Positions 40,022 to 49,854 of a stretch of DNA of 64,000 nt are shown one piece after another; position 1 is the stretch's first letter, and the number at the start of each line of letters is the position of its first letter. The DNA comes from Monosporascus cannonballus (Eukaryota; Ascomycota; Sordariomycetes; Xylariales). The notes under the pieces were generated by a model. It saw only the letters and a program-made list of their open reading frames with translations. It was not told the origin of the DNA and made no database searches. Both the position numbers and the translations under genes were made by a program. The DNA is taken from positions 248,001 through 312,000 of the forward strand of contig QJNS01000030.1 in the NCBI GenBank assembly GCA_004154925.1, in the 5' to 3' direction.

Positions 40022-40395
40022 TATAATAACTAAATGGTTTAACCAGTTATTAAACCTTAAGTTAACGGGTTTATATTAACAGAAATATCGTAAGAATTTG
40101 AATAATAAATATTATAACGTATTACGTTTCGTAATGCCAAAAGTACTTTACGTAATAATATTATATTATAAGTTAAAATTATTTAAATTATGGAATTAAT
40201 AAGCGTATATATCCTTTTTTTTCTTAGCTTAATTATTTGTAATTACGCCGTTAGTGGTAATCACGATCATTTGGGATTACTTTTGATCACTGATGATCAC
40301 TGGCTTAGCAGTGATCACCGTCACGTAACCCGGGAGGTGGCCCGTGTGCTCCTGCCTGACCGTTTCTTGAGACCGGAGCTTGTCGGGTCGTAACA
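40022..40395 (-). repeat. 5' LTR of element D (374 bp)
   Basis: TATAATAACTAA to GGTCGTAACA, followed by TSD CTGAT. The left half is strongly decayed, while the right half from about 40250 is nearly undecayed and GATCA-rich. A 67-codon frame at 40190-40393 is LTR sequence, not a gene. Confidence 0.93.
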
Positions 40396-40463
40396 CTGAT
40401 AAACATAACGTTAATCGATATTGCTTAAAGTTTAACGATACTATTAAACAAAAGCTTATAACG

Positions 40464-40886
40464 TATAACGGCTAAAAGATTTAACCAATTATTAAACCTT
40501 AGTCGTACAGGTTTATGTTAGCAGGAATATCGTAGAAATCTAAATAATGGATATAATAATCGTATTATATCTTGTAATGCCAAGGTTGCCTTAAATAATA
40601 AATTATTATTGCAAATTAAAGCTATTTAAATTATGGAAATAATAAGCATATATATTTTGATTTAACTTACCGGCTTACCGCCAGTGAATTAATGATCTGG
40701 TTCACTGGCTTACTACCAATAAGTTAATAATCCAACTTATTGGCTTACCACCAGTAAGTTGGTAATACGGCTTACTAACTTACCACTAACGAATTGGTGA
40801 TCCATCACGTGACCTGCCCCACCGCTCACTTGTGGTCAGGTCATGGCAGACCGTTTCTGGAGACCGTGGCTCGTTGGGTCATGACA
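40464..40886 (-). repeat. 5' LTR of element F (423 bp)
   Basis: TATAACGGCTAA to GGTCATGACA, followed by TSD ATTTT. It has about four 36-bp units (about 40675-40800) and an intact CACGTG at 40806-40811. It marks the right border of the A+T-rich stack. Confidence 0.94.
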
Positions 40887-41181
40887 ATTTTAAGCGTTAG
40901 GATTAACGTATTGCTATATATTACGGAAGCGAACGTGGTATCGGAATTGCGTAAATTAATCGGGCCAGGTTTTTCGGTTGGGAAGTTTTTTTTTAGTGAC
41001 GGGGATTACGGCGGTATTGGCTGGATCGATCGATATAATTAACGAGATTAACAAAGTGGAGGTCGAAAAAAGGGATTAATCGAAACGGAAAAACGAAAAT
41101 TGCAAAAAAAGCGGACGAGCTGTGTATTCCTTAACTAAGTGGTCGAATTATCTTGGGCAGCAGCGCTGCCGGGCTTATAAC
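40887..41181. other. Right half of the locus split by element F
   Basis: Follows F's duplication and was once joined to 6775. Base composition is intermediate. A plus-strand frame runs from F's LTR to 41042 and a minus-strand frame crosses the old junction, but neither shows a recognisable domain. Nothing else is seen here. Confidence 0.4.
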
Positions 41182-41348
41182 TGTCACACTTACTAGGGAG
41201 TAGATATACAGTTCTTGAGGGTATATTGATTTGTTGGAAGCTAGGAAGTGGTGATCCCACTTGTTGTGGGTGATCCACTGATATAGGGCTTCGGAAAGGA
41301 ACAATAATCACCCGAAGACCCCAGCTAAGGGTGCCCTTTTCCATGACA
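41182..41348 (+). repeat. Small solo LTR, 167 bp, copy 1
   Basis: Starts TGTCACACTTACTA and ends CCATGACA, giving a TGTCA...TGACA terminal inverted repeat. The same 167-bp unit occurs inverted at 44063-44229. No matching 5-bp duplication is found here (ATAAC against TCTAA), so one side may have been rearranged. The family is unknown; the short LTR suggests Ty1/Copia. It contains a small hairpin CCCAC-TTGTT-GTGGG. Confidence 0.65.
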
Positions 41349-41610
41349 TCTAACGTACGGGAATCTTACCGTACGCCTCTTGTTCCGCAAGTTCGCCAAG
41401 GCCCTTGACGATAAAACCGCCAAGCTTTCCGCCGCCGAGGTTCATAACAGCCAATTAACTGCAGCCCTTGAAAAAGCGAAGCCCAACAAGCGTGGGAAGG
41501 TGCAGCCCGAGCCAAATAAGTACTTCGTGAAAATGATCTCGGTCAAGAAGGTGAAAGTAGGGCTGAAGGCCCCTGCGAAGGAACGCTTTACCGTCACTCG
41601 GAAAAATTAA
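41349..41610 (+). pseudogene. pogo/Fot-like transposase, C-terminal fragment
   Basis: An open frame from about 41350 to the stop at 41608-41610. It carries the tail typical of fungal pogo/Fot transposases: a helical segment Phe-Arg-Lys-Phe-Ala-Lys, then a coiled-coil stretch with Leu/Ala heptads (about 41395-41480), then a basic KPNKRGKVQPEPNK segment. The DDE catalytic core and the CENP-B-type N-terminal domain are missing. The fragment starts directly at the small LTR, so that insertion or a deletion removed the rest. G+C and codon use are normal, with no RIP. I recognise the tail from the family, not from a search. Confidence 0.6.
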
Positions 41611-44062
41611 CAGCAAAACGAGCCCTCCGAAAGCAAAAAAAATAATGAGGTGGAACTGAATTACATTATTGTACGCTTTATTTAATATGGAATCAATTGA
41701 TTAAGTGGTTGTTAAGATATTGTTATTTGTATGGAGAGGTTGTTGTGGCGATGGCTTCAAAATTGGGTGGAGCGTTGATGGGGTGGAGCGCGGATGGGGG
41801 GTCATCTTACCCCTTTATCCCTGACGAATCCGTAGCCCCTATATAGCCGAATTCAGCCAAATTCTTGATTTCCTACAATAACACACCTTAAGGTGTCTGC
41901 CATCAGGGGCTTTTCACAAACCCGTATTATCTCAGCCATGCATGGAGTGCTGTCGAATAAAGTTAAACGAAGGGTGCAAATTATATTCGTTAGTTGCGCC
42001 AAAGTATTACTTTGCTACCCACCTATAGTTACAGTTTGGCCTTGTCGTAAATCACGACTTCTTTTAACTAACGCATTTATAAGATATTAACCGAACCGAT
42101 TTACTTATATTATTACAGGTACGTTTATATACCAGATGCTAATATAATGGTACGTAACAACTGCTCGATATTGCGGCTACACCCCCATACCGCCGCGCCA
42201 ATAGGCCAAAAACTGGCGATTAACTGCAGCTATGACAATTGATTGGATGCTTACAATTGTACTTATGCTGGAAGCCTATTACGGATAGCCAGGCCGTAAT
42301 ATGTTACTCCCTTCCTACTGTAGTAATGGCTTGGGCTCCCAAACCAAAGCTAGACCATGGGTCGACCGCGATAAAACGGGAAAAACCTTATCGGAATCGA
42401 CAGCTGCCTAGCCCCCAAAATCAACACTCGCATCCCCCACTTATATTCTGGGGAGACCTTGTTAACAATTACCTCAGCGAGCTCACGCCTCTGCTGGCTT
42501 ACCTCATCAAAATTAGGCCCCATTTTTGACGTATAGCACCCAATATGCTGCCTCCCAAGAGTTCTGACGAACACTCCTTCAGTATTATCCTCCAAGAATC
42601 CATCTTAAACAAAAGGCACCTTATGAGTAGTAAGACTTTGTAATCGCTCATATCGAGAAGGCGTAGGGTTTCATATAGGCCGTCCCCCGTGCACGGAGCT
42701 TATGGCGCTGTGTGTCCGCGCCGAGTCCCATCTACGCGAGGGTAGCCCGCTGTGTCCAGTAGACCATCCGTTCGTAACCGGACAGGTATGCTGGGTGATT
42801 GCCGTGAATGTAGGGCCCGGCATTCGCGCGTATATGATGTATGCCAGGGACGAGTCGATGGCGTAGGTGGGTCAGAGGTGTTCGCTGCGCATTTTCACGT
42901 ACCAGTCGTGCGCGTAACGGAGAGCTTGGTCTGAACGTAGCTGATGGAATGGGGCAGGGTTATGTAGAACTACCAAAACGCCATAGAATGCCTTTTGCTG
43001 GAATGCCCCAGGTATGAAGCTACCGGCACCCATCGCAAGTCAGATCGAGTTACATGGCGAGAAACCCCGCGTTCCAAGCAGTGATTGGACTACAGTGAGA
43101 GTTGAACCATGGATTTTCGGTAGTACGGGTACTGCTCTGTGAAGGACAAGCAAGGAGCTGACAGAACCGGTCTATATATCTTTGGAAACTTGCCTCACTA
43201 TCACCCAACAACCAGAACGTGCTGGCTCTGCCAGGGCCTTCGTTGCTGCCTGTAGCGGGTGGTAACTATGGAGTGAGGGTTGAATTACGATCAATGAGGC
43301 GTTCGAGCCGGAAGCACAATGGTCCTCGATAAACAGGCTGGAAAGTTCGGTTCCGTTAGTTCCAGGCTAGTATGAATCTCCATGTCGTCCTCGATCCGGG
43401 ACCTACGGCGGGACAGATCGTCGTGGAGCTTGTCTAATGGGGTATCGCCCCGTGATAAAGTATCAACAGGGCTTTCGATAATACAAAGACTACGGACGCG
43501 GACTGCTCATGTCCTAGGGGCCTTTTGGCGGACCAGAGCCGAAAGGGGCCCGGGGCGGGGCCACACTGTCGGTCCGAAGACCCGACAATGGAGTCACATT
43601 CGACGGTATCCCCTGCCGAGATGCTAACGCGGGGGACTCCTACCACCGATACCTTCTTCGACTCCAATACGCTCGGCGCACACAGTCCTCAAACAAAGTT
43701 GAGAGTGACAGCATGTTCAGCACTGCGATAAGTGTGCAGCTTTCGCTCTGATATAGGCCAAGGCTCTGGTGTCGGTCGGCTACGGCTGTTGATAGTTTTT
43801 TCAGGAACGCGGCGTTAACTCCCTCCTCCCGATAGCATCCATGGGCCTTTTTATGTCGAAGGAATTGCGTTATCCGGTGGGACTAAGATGTGCCCGTGAG
43901 ATTTGGAACTACTTAAGGCTTAACATGATGTTCACCCCGCCGGCCAGGGCGGAAGAACTTTTGCCGCTAAGGAAAGTCTTGTATGCCGTATTGATGGCTG
44001 CGGCAAGATGAGGAATACGCCGTGTCGGTCGTATAGCCGGGCCGGTTAAGCTGAAGTGATGA
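41611..44062. other. Gene-free stretch of the island (2.4 kb)
   Basis: Normal base composition, no RIP signature, no convincing gene. Short frames overlap on several strands without codon bias or known domains (for example 41893-42090, 42239-42529, 42752-42934, 43382-43667). One frame of about 66 codons at about 42670-42870 (+) has protein-like composition but no recognised family. It may contain decayed non-repeated genes. Confidence 0.5.
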
Positions 44063-44229
44063 TGTCATAGAAAAGGGCACCCCTAGCTAGGGTCTTCGGG
44101 TGATTGTTATTCCTTCCCGGAGCCCTATATCAGTGGATCGCCCACAACAAGTGGGATCAACGCTTCCTAGCTTTAGACAAGTCAATATACCCTCAAGAGC
44201 TGTGCACCTGATCCTTAGTAAGTGTGACA
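44063..44229 (-). repeat. Small solo LTR, 167 bp, copy 2
   Basis: Same unit as 41182-41348 in reverse orientation, with scattered differences along its length. It has a perfect 5-bp duplication GATGA at 44058-44062 and 44230-44234. This shows it is a separate integrated unit and not one arm of a 3-kb inverted-repeat transposon. Confidence 0.82.
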
Positions 44230-44991
44230 GATGATTAATCTTTTCGGCAGAGAAGCTTTGGGGTAGTGGCGTAAACAGTGGCGGTATAATATCTAATATG
44301 GCGCTTATAGGCGATAACACAAAGTCCTACGTAGCCGCCGATTTTTTGGGCGCCGTTTTTTGTGGTTGCTAGTGGTGGATTTAATGGAGAGGCCTGTTAG
44401 CGTTTTTGCCATTCCACCTAGATATTCCAGGGCGGCGACTTATTTTGGAGCGGCCGCCGGAGTCAAGGTACCGCATTCGACCATCAAATCAATATGGCAT
44501 GATTACCTGACGTCTTATTAAGAGTAAGTACTTTTAATAGATGCCTATCTCCTAAAGCTACTGCCTTGCAGCGAATGCGGGTGTTGGTTGAAAATATAGG
44601 CGCTCGTTTATAATATCTGAACTCCGATTTCCATAGCAGGCTATTTAAAGATTCCCAGGCCCTCTTCCGTTATATTTTAGACTTTATGAAGCCAGGGGAT
44701 AACAAAATATTTATCAATAATACCATTGTACCTGCGGTTGGTGTCAATAGGCAGATGACCGCCCCCGATATCGTGACGATGACAGTCGTCATATTGTCAG
44801 GGTGGCATAAGGATTAGTGACGGCAATTGATTTCTGACGCGGAACATACGGCCAAAGGGGTATGGTCTCATTTCAACGGTGTTTAAAGCTCGATCGAATG
44901 TGAATTGGGTTCTGTTGAAGTTAGCAACGGAATGCCCTTGCCGTCACATACGATACGGTCAGCTTTGGGAGCAGGCTGACTTTAGTTGGAT
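44230..44991. other. Gene-free stretch with a small inverted-repeat unit
   Basis: No coding frame of interest. At 44817-44826 and 44938-44947 lies a 10-bp inverted repeat (GTGACGGCAA / TTGCCGTCAC) bounding 131 bp, with TA near both outer edges. This could be a MITE-like remnant, but the duplication is imperfect. Confidence 0.35.
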
Positions 44992-45359
44992 TGTGACGGC
45001 TAGGGGTTTAACCAACTATTAAACCTAAGCTATACGGGTTTATGTTGGCAGGAGTATCGCGGAAATCTAAGCAATGAGATAATTTAGTTACGTTTCGTGA
45101 TACCAAGAGTGTTTTGGGTAACGAAGTTGTATTACAAGCTGATGTTATCTAAATTATGGATTCAACGAGCGTATATATTTTTCGCAGGTTAGCGGGATCT
45201 CCAGCGGATTTTCAAGTTATTACAGATCCAATTTTATTGGATGCGATTGGTTCTGTTTGGATTCGCCCGGATCTTGATGCCAAGAGAGAACCAAATTACA
45301 TGACCCATTCGTGTGGATCCGACCGTTCCTTGCGACCGGTCTTGGCTTGGGTTGTAATA
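44992..45359 (-). repeat. Solo chromovirus LTR upstream of the pectin lyase (368 bp)
   Basis: TGTGACGGCTAG to GTTGTAATA with a perfect duplication TGGAT at 44987-44991 and 45360-45364. The conserved LTR half matches the A-F elements. The U3 half (about 45180-45350) matches none of them and is rich in GGATCC/GATCC words, so it represents a further U3 type whose full element is not in the window. Little RIP decay is visible. Confidence 0.93.
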
Positions 45360-46008
45360 TGGATCCACAGCTCCTGACGGAGGCTCTCCAATAAATACGG
45401 AGGCTACCTGCAATTTAGCAATCGACAATTGCATTCTGATTACGAATTTGATCAACGGTACATATAACAAATCGGGAAGTAGATAAATATATTACGTCGT
45501 CACATGTAAAATACAAATTAGCTCTACGTACGCCGGAATATAGGTGTAACTAGTTATATTGTTAAAATGGGCCTGACTCCAACACAGTAAACACCGAAGG
45601 GTCCGGGAGCAGGGTTCTGTATCCGAGAGAGGCATTCAGTCCGGGCTCCACAGACCATCCCGGAGACCAAGCTTTGTTAATTCGAAGCTTAGCTCACAAG
45701 CTTAACTGACAATAGCTGGGGCCTCCCGGTTAGTGATGACTAAAGGGGCCACAACCCATGGCAACCACCAAAGGCACCACGCCGCAATCTCTTGTCAGAT
45801 GGATTGAATGGCTGTTTAAGACCGGGGGCCTTCCGGCATTGAGGGCACTCGTAGGACTGGAAAGAGGGCATAGGAAAGCGAAGGACTGCCTTCCATCTTC
45901 CCGACGACATTCTAGAACTCAGCCTTCACTTCGTTGTCTGATTGGTTCCTTGTATCTTCATTCGTTCATTCCTTTCGAGACACACCTTCGTTTGAACTCC
46001 GTACCAAC
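45360..46008 (+). promoter_or_regulatory. Putative promoter and leader of the pectin lyase gene
   Basis: Region between the solo LTR and the start codon. An inverted CCAAT box (ATTGG) is at 45941-45945. CTGGGG at 45716-45721 fits the SYGGRG site of the carbon-catabolite repressor CreA, which commonly controls fungal pectinases. About 45900-46008 is pyrimidine-rich, as in fungal core promoters and leaders. The start context is CAACATG. Single short sites like these occur by chance, so control by CreA is an inference. Confidence 0.4.
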
Positions 46009-47217
46009 ATGCAATTCACTCTTTCTCCTGCGGCTGTGGCAGCCGTGCTGCTTGGCTCTGTTTCAGCATTTCCAAACCACTTGGCGCGCCGCGCCGCTGT
46101 GTCCGGCGCGGCGGAAGGCTTTGCCAAGGGTGTTACCGGTGGTGGAAACGCCACCGCTGTCACCCCAACCACCACCGATGAGCTGATCTCGTATCTTGGC
46201 GACGACTCGCCGCGTGTTATCATTCTGGACCGCGAGTTCGACTTCACTGGTACCGAGGGCACCGAGACCTCGTCTGGCTGCGCACCTTGGGGCACGGGTT
46301 CCGCATGCCAAATCGCCATCAATAAAGATGACTGGTGCACGAATTACCAGCCGGATGCCCCGACGGTCTCCAGTATTACCTACGACAAGGCCGGCGTGCT
46401 TGGCATCACTGTCGCCTCGGACAAGACACTTATCGGAGAGGGCTCCAATGGTGTCATTAAGGGTAAGGGTCTGCGCCTGGTTAATGGGGTGAGCAACATT
46501 ATCATCCAAAACATCCACGTTACCGAGATCAACGCTCAGTACGTCTGGGGCGGAGATGGGTTCACTATCAACGGAGCCGATCAAATCTGGATTGACCATG
46601 TCAAGGTAGGCCTCATTCCTGACTCACGTGATGTTATGTTCTCGTGCTGACAACTTTCACAGACCTCCCGCATCGGCCGCCAGCACATTGTCCTCGGCGA
46701 GGACGCATCTAACCGCGTCACGATTTCCAACAGCGAGATTGACGGACAGACCGACTGGTCTGCAACTTGCGACGGGAACCACTACTGGGGACTGTACTTC
46801 ACGGGCTCCAGTGACAAGGTTACGCTGAAGGGTAATTACATCCACCACACGTCCGGGCGATCTCCCAAGGTCGGCGGTAATACGCTGCTACACGCCGTCA
46901 ACAACTACTTCGGACCCTCGCCAGATCATCAATTCGAGGTCGGAAGCGGTGCTTACGTGCTGGCGGAGGGCAATGTGATTGAGTCGGTTGGCACACCCGT
47001 CCAGGACCCAGTGGAAGGTCAGCTTTTCACGGCCGATGACGGCAGTGCTTGCTCGGCTTTCCTCGGACGTAACTGTGTCGCTAATTCTGTCACCAACTCC
47101 GGTACCTTCTCCGGGGCGAACACCGATTTCTTGGCTAACTTCAATGGCAAGAACATTGCGTCGGCTGAAGCCGCCTCTGCGGTCGACCCCAGCCAGGCCG
47201 GTTTTGGAAAGACATAA
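46009..47217 (+). CDS. Secreted pectin lyase (EC 4.2.2.10, PL1 family)
   Basis: Two exons, 46009-46605 and 46663-47217, give 383 residues, close to known fungal pectin lyases. The enzyme cleaves methylated pectin by beta-elimination outside the cell. Residues 1-20 are a signal peptide (cleavage after Val-Ser-Ala); Arg27-Arg28 is a likely Kex2 site. The parallel beta-helix shows the family marks: [13 protein letters not shown] at 54-66, Cys91/100/110, WGGD with Asp183, WIDH at 194-197, Arg205 in RIGRQH, Tyr-Ile-His-His and Arg264 in TSGRSPK. Their spacing matches Asp154, Arg176 and Arg236 of Aspergillus PelA. The Arg and the missing calcium-site acids favour pectin lyase over pectate lyase. 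The family's usual Gln after SPKV is Gly269. The gene is complete, G+C-rich at third positions and untouched by RIP, although repeats flank it on both sides. Confidence 0.95.
46606..46662 (+). other. Intron of the pectin lyase gene (57 bp)
   Basis: Donor GTAGGC, branch site CTGAC at 46647-46651 and acceptor CACAG at 46658-46662. It lies in phase 0 between Lys199 and Thr200. Its length is a multiple of three, but the retained intron would stop translation at 46649-46651. Joining the exons restores the conserved DHV...RIGRQH block without a gap. Confidence 0.93.
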
Positions 47218-49854
47218 TAGCTGCTTTCAGGCTCTATTCGGAGCGTGCTAATTCTAGAGGCAATCGGGAATAGCTAAAGGTACCTATAGGATATCGGTTG
47301 CCGTAGCCTTAGAAGTAACAGACAACATTAGAGCGCCTCCAAACACTGAATTCTTTTTCGGTACAGAATACGTGACAGGGGGCAGTGACGCCTTTAAAAT
47401 TTGATAAGGTGTGGTTTGTGCCTAGTCTTTCCGGTTTGTAATATCATTTGACCTCTAGAATAATATCTGCCACCAAGGCTATTGGCGTCTTCGCCTCTGA
47501 GACGGAGGATCCTCCAGTAGCTGGTTCAACCAATGATGCACAAAGCTAGTCCAGCCGACGGATCCACAAGGGAGACTGAACTCGAACTTGGGGGTTGCAG
47601 TGCGAATGCGACGATCAGGCAGGCGGATTCCCTAAGGAAATAGAGGGACCGTATACCAAAGTGGATCCCGGCGCACATAGCAGAGTTCCAGCAGTATCTG
47701 AAAGGGCTATATTCGCGGCAGTTTTCGTTTCCATGAGAATTCTGCCATGTGCCCGCAGCGGTCTCATGATGCGGTGGCTGGGTATTACGACTTTCTCGCC
47801 GAGCTTGACCAAATCTTCTTCACACACATGCGTGGCCTCGAAATGTTGATTAGACTTTTGCAACATGATCTCATTTACCTTGACTGGCGCTTCCAGTGAG
47901 TTGGCATTGGGGTCGCATACCTACTGGACATATAAGACCTAATTATACGGGATACATGGTCTTCCGAGTTGCCATGCAGCTTACGTGGGTCCGCCCCGAC
48001 TCTGACAATTATGAAGTCGGCTTCGATTCGTCAGGGTATTCATCGGTAAGTCACTCGGTGACGAGGCGGGTTAGAACGTCGGAATTGAGAAAGAACTAGT
48101 TACCGATAAAATGTGGCATCAGGCAATTAAGCTGGGTTGACTTACTGAGCTGGCTATATCTAGAAATTTTATAAGGGGAAAGGCGAAGGCGCGAATTCTT
48201 GTCCGCTAGACAGCATCTCGCGGACAAGCCTTTCTAAAGAGAACTGGCTCGTCCCCGCTACGTATTTAAGCCTAGGCATCCCTTAAATGGCGCCTGCGAC
48301 TACTTCGATGCTTGAGAGACTGCCAGCTACTATCGAAGATGTGGAGGGGAACCTTGCAATCAGGGGTAGAAGCAACTTAACTGAAGTCCACCGGTTGCGC
48401 AACGGATTGCGCAACCACCGCCAAGCCCAATCCACGCATTTAACCTTTTCCAAAATAAACGCCCACCCATCCAAAGTTACCGTGGGATGGAGATAAAGTC
48501 CGTTAAGTGGATTGTGGCGTTACAATCAAAAATATGTGGTTGTCAAATATGCCCAAGCTACTTCGCCGGCTGGGGGGTTACCGGGGCTAGGAACCGGGCC
48601 AGGGCAAGGACCAGTATGGAGGTATATGTTTTTACATACAAAATGTTGGCAAAATATTCTTTGGATATCCACGGGGCGTCTACTTGTAGCCATCAATATG
48701 GAGATTTCGCCGGTTCCATCTATATATTTGAGGTGTCGATGGATGGCCTTGAATCCACTCCATAAATTGCGTTGTTTCGACTTCTGCTTGCAATCTCACG
48801 CAGTGTCATTCTACCAGAGCTGGATCCGGGCACGCAAACTGACTCTCAACAGACTTAACCAGTCGCTGTTAGCATGGGTGGTCTCCCTGTCACGGGTTCT
48901 CGTTGGTTAATTATGGGACAGTCTAGCTTACGGATGGGGTCCTACGAAGCCTTGGGCAGAGTGGCCTAGATGCTGATTACGCACGTCTTTTCGCGTTCGA
49001 TGTCCAAGAGCGAATTGCAGCGTGTTTGATGCGCGGGCATCAAATGCAATGGAGGGTCGTTGCGCTCAGGCAGCTAAAGCAAGCAGGGCTCTCAGCCGAG
49101 AGGCTATGTAATATTTCGGGCACCTATGTAATGACAGGCGATGTATCCATAGTTTATGTTCCCATAGCGTCAACAGATGCCTGCTCCGGATCTTATAATA
49201 AGCGAAGTTAAGTTATTATGGATATTCAGTCTGTTTCATCGTTTTCCGAATGCGAGACATCACCAGGCACAGCACCGAGCCGGCATAGCATGTCTTACAT
49301 CATGGTATCTCTGGTTTTTCATTTTGAAAATCAAGGTGAGACCAAAACAAAGCCTTTCTGTCAGCAACAGGGATAAGCTCACCAGCACCCAAAGTTGAAC
49401 AGTACCCCCGAGGCTATCCCAGACTAGCGGCACTGCAAAGCAGCGATCTTGCATTCTTGATGTTCCGTCGTTTTGGAATGCTCCACTCGCGGTGTCTTGC
49501 CCTCGACCAGAAAGGGTTCCGTAGTGCGGAATCGAGGTTGCGAAGCATCGACGCTGCGGAGTGCACGCAGCTGTATCTGAGCTCGCGAAAGTGAGCTCGC
49601 AAAAGTATGACGAAAACCCCGAGCGGCGACAAGTCCCTTGTTATGGCTGCACCATACCATTACGCCACCAGGGCAAAAGATCGGTGGAATGATCGCAATT
49701 ATAGCAATCATTCTGGTGCTTACAGCTGTATAAGAGCTTTTACGGTGGACCAGGCCGTAACATCCCGAACGATATGCGAATGAAGCTCAGGTAATACGGT
49801 TAGTGGCAATTATAATTAAATTTTTGATTTTGTTTTCTAACTTAAATAGGTAGG
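47218..49854. other. Gene-poor stretch downstream of the pectin lyase
   Basis: Normal base composition to a sharp border at about 49850. No intact gene is recognised. One decayed coding-like segment (47640-47900) is listed separately. Other short frames (48287-48496, 48512-48910, 49177-49398, 49424-49711) lack domains and overlap frames on the other strand. A perfect 9-bp stem (CTTGTCCGC/GCGGACAAG, 48198-48228, 13-nt loop) and a doubled TTGCGCAAC word near 48395-48416 are the only other structures seen. Confidence 0.5.
47640..47900 (+). pseudogene. Possible broken host gene fragment, family unknown
   Basis: Two plus-strand frames read one after the other like one protein. The first, about 47642-47732, has Ile-Pro-Lys-Trp-Ile-Pro-Ala-His-Ile-Ala and ends in TGA. 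The second, about 47705-47899, contains Tyr-Tyr-Asp-Phe-Leu-Ala-Glu-Leu and a helix with Met-Leu-Ile-Arg-Leu-Leu, ending in TGA at 47897-47899. Composition is that of a soluble helical protein. A frameshift or an unspliced intron would join them. The minus-strand frame at 47615-47866 competes with this reading. I do not recognise the family. Confidence 0.25.

Larger units (their letters stand above)
26890..40395 (-). mobile_element. Element D: second chromovirus inserted in F's leader
   Basis: Minus-strand element with LTRs 26890-27260 (371 bp) and 40022-40395 (374 bp) and a perfect duplication CTGAT at 26885-26889 and 40396-40400. It is interrupted by element E in its 5' leader, 266 bp from its own 5' LTR. 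Without E it is about 6.7 kb. Its LTR and antisense gene are of the same type as those of C. Confidence 0.95.
6776..40886 (-). mobile_element. Element F: outermost chromovirus of the nested stack
   Basis: Minus-strand chromovirus whose two LTRs (6776-7198 and 40464-40886, both 423 bp) are now 33 kb apart because later elements inserted into it. The flanks carry a perfect 5-bp duplication ATTTT at 6771-6775 and 40887-40891. Its own sequence is 6776-13096, 26878-26889 and 40401-40886, about 6.8 kb in total, the same as the intact relatives. Elements C and D sit in its 5' leader. RIP is strong, but some motifs survive, for example an intact Lys-Trp in the chromodomain. Confidence 0.93.

Noticed and set aside
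41893..43731. Several 60-96 codon frames in the island
   Set aside because: They overlap each other on both strands, show no shared codon bias and have no recognisable motif.
41182..44229. A 3-kb DNA transposon with 167-bp terminal inverted repeats
   Set aside because: The right arm has its own perfect 5-bp duplication GATGA on both sides, and each arm has TG...CA ends; no transposase links the arms.
45758..46186. 142-codon plus-strand frame upstream of the pectin lyase
   Set aside because: It overlaps promoter, leader and exon 1 in another frame and has a low-complexity tail and no domain.
45966..46599. Minus-strand frames of 124 and 178 codons
   Set aside because: They are shadows of pectin lyase exon 1 on the other strand, caused by its G+C-rich third positions; no domain is seen.
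46009..47217. Reading the gene as pectate lyase
   Set aside because: Arginines in RIGRQH and SGRSPK at the spacing of Aspergillus pectin lyase, and absence of the calcium-binding acids, favour pectin lyase.
49600..49720. Possible tRNA gene near GGTGGCGTAATGG on the minus strand
   Set aside because: No cloverleaf with A and B boxes and a paired acceptor stem could be drawn.
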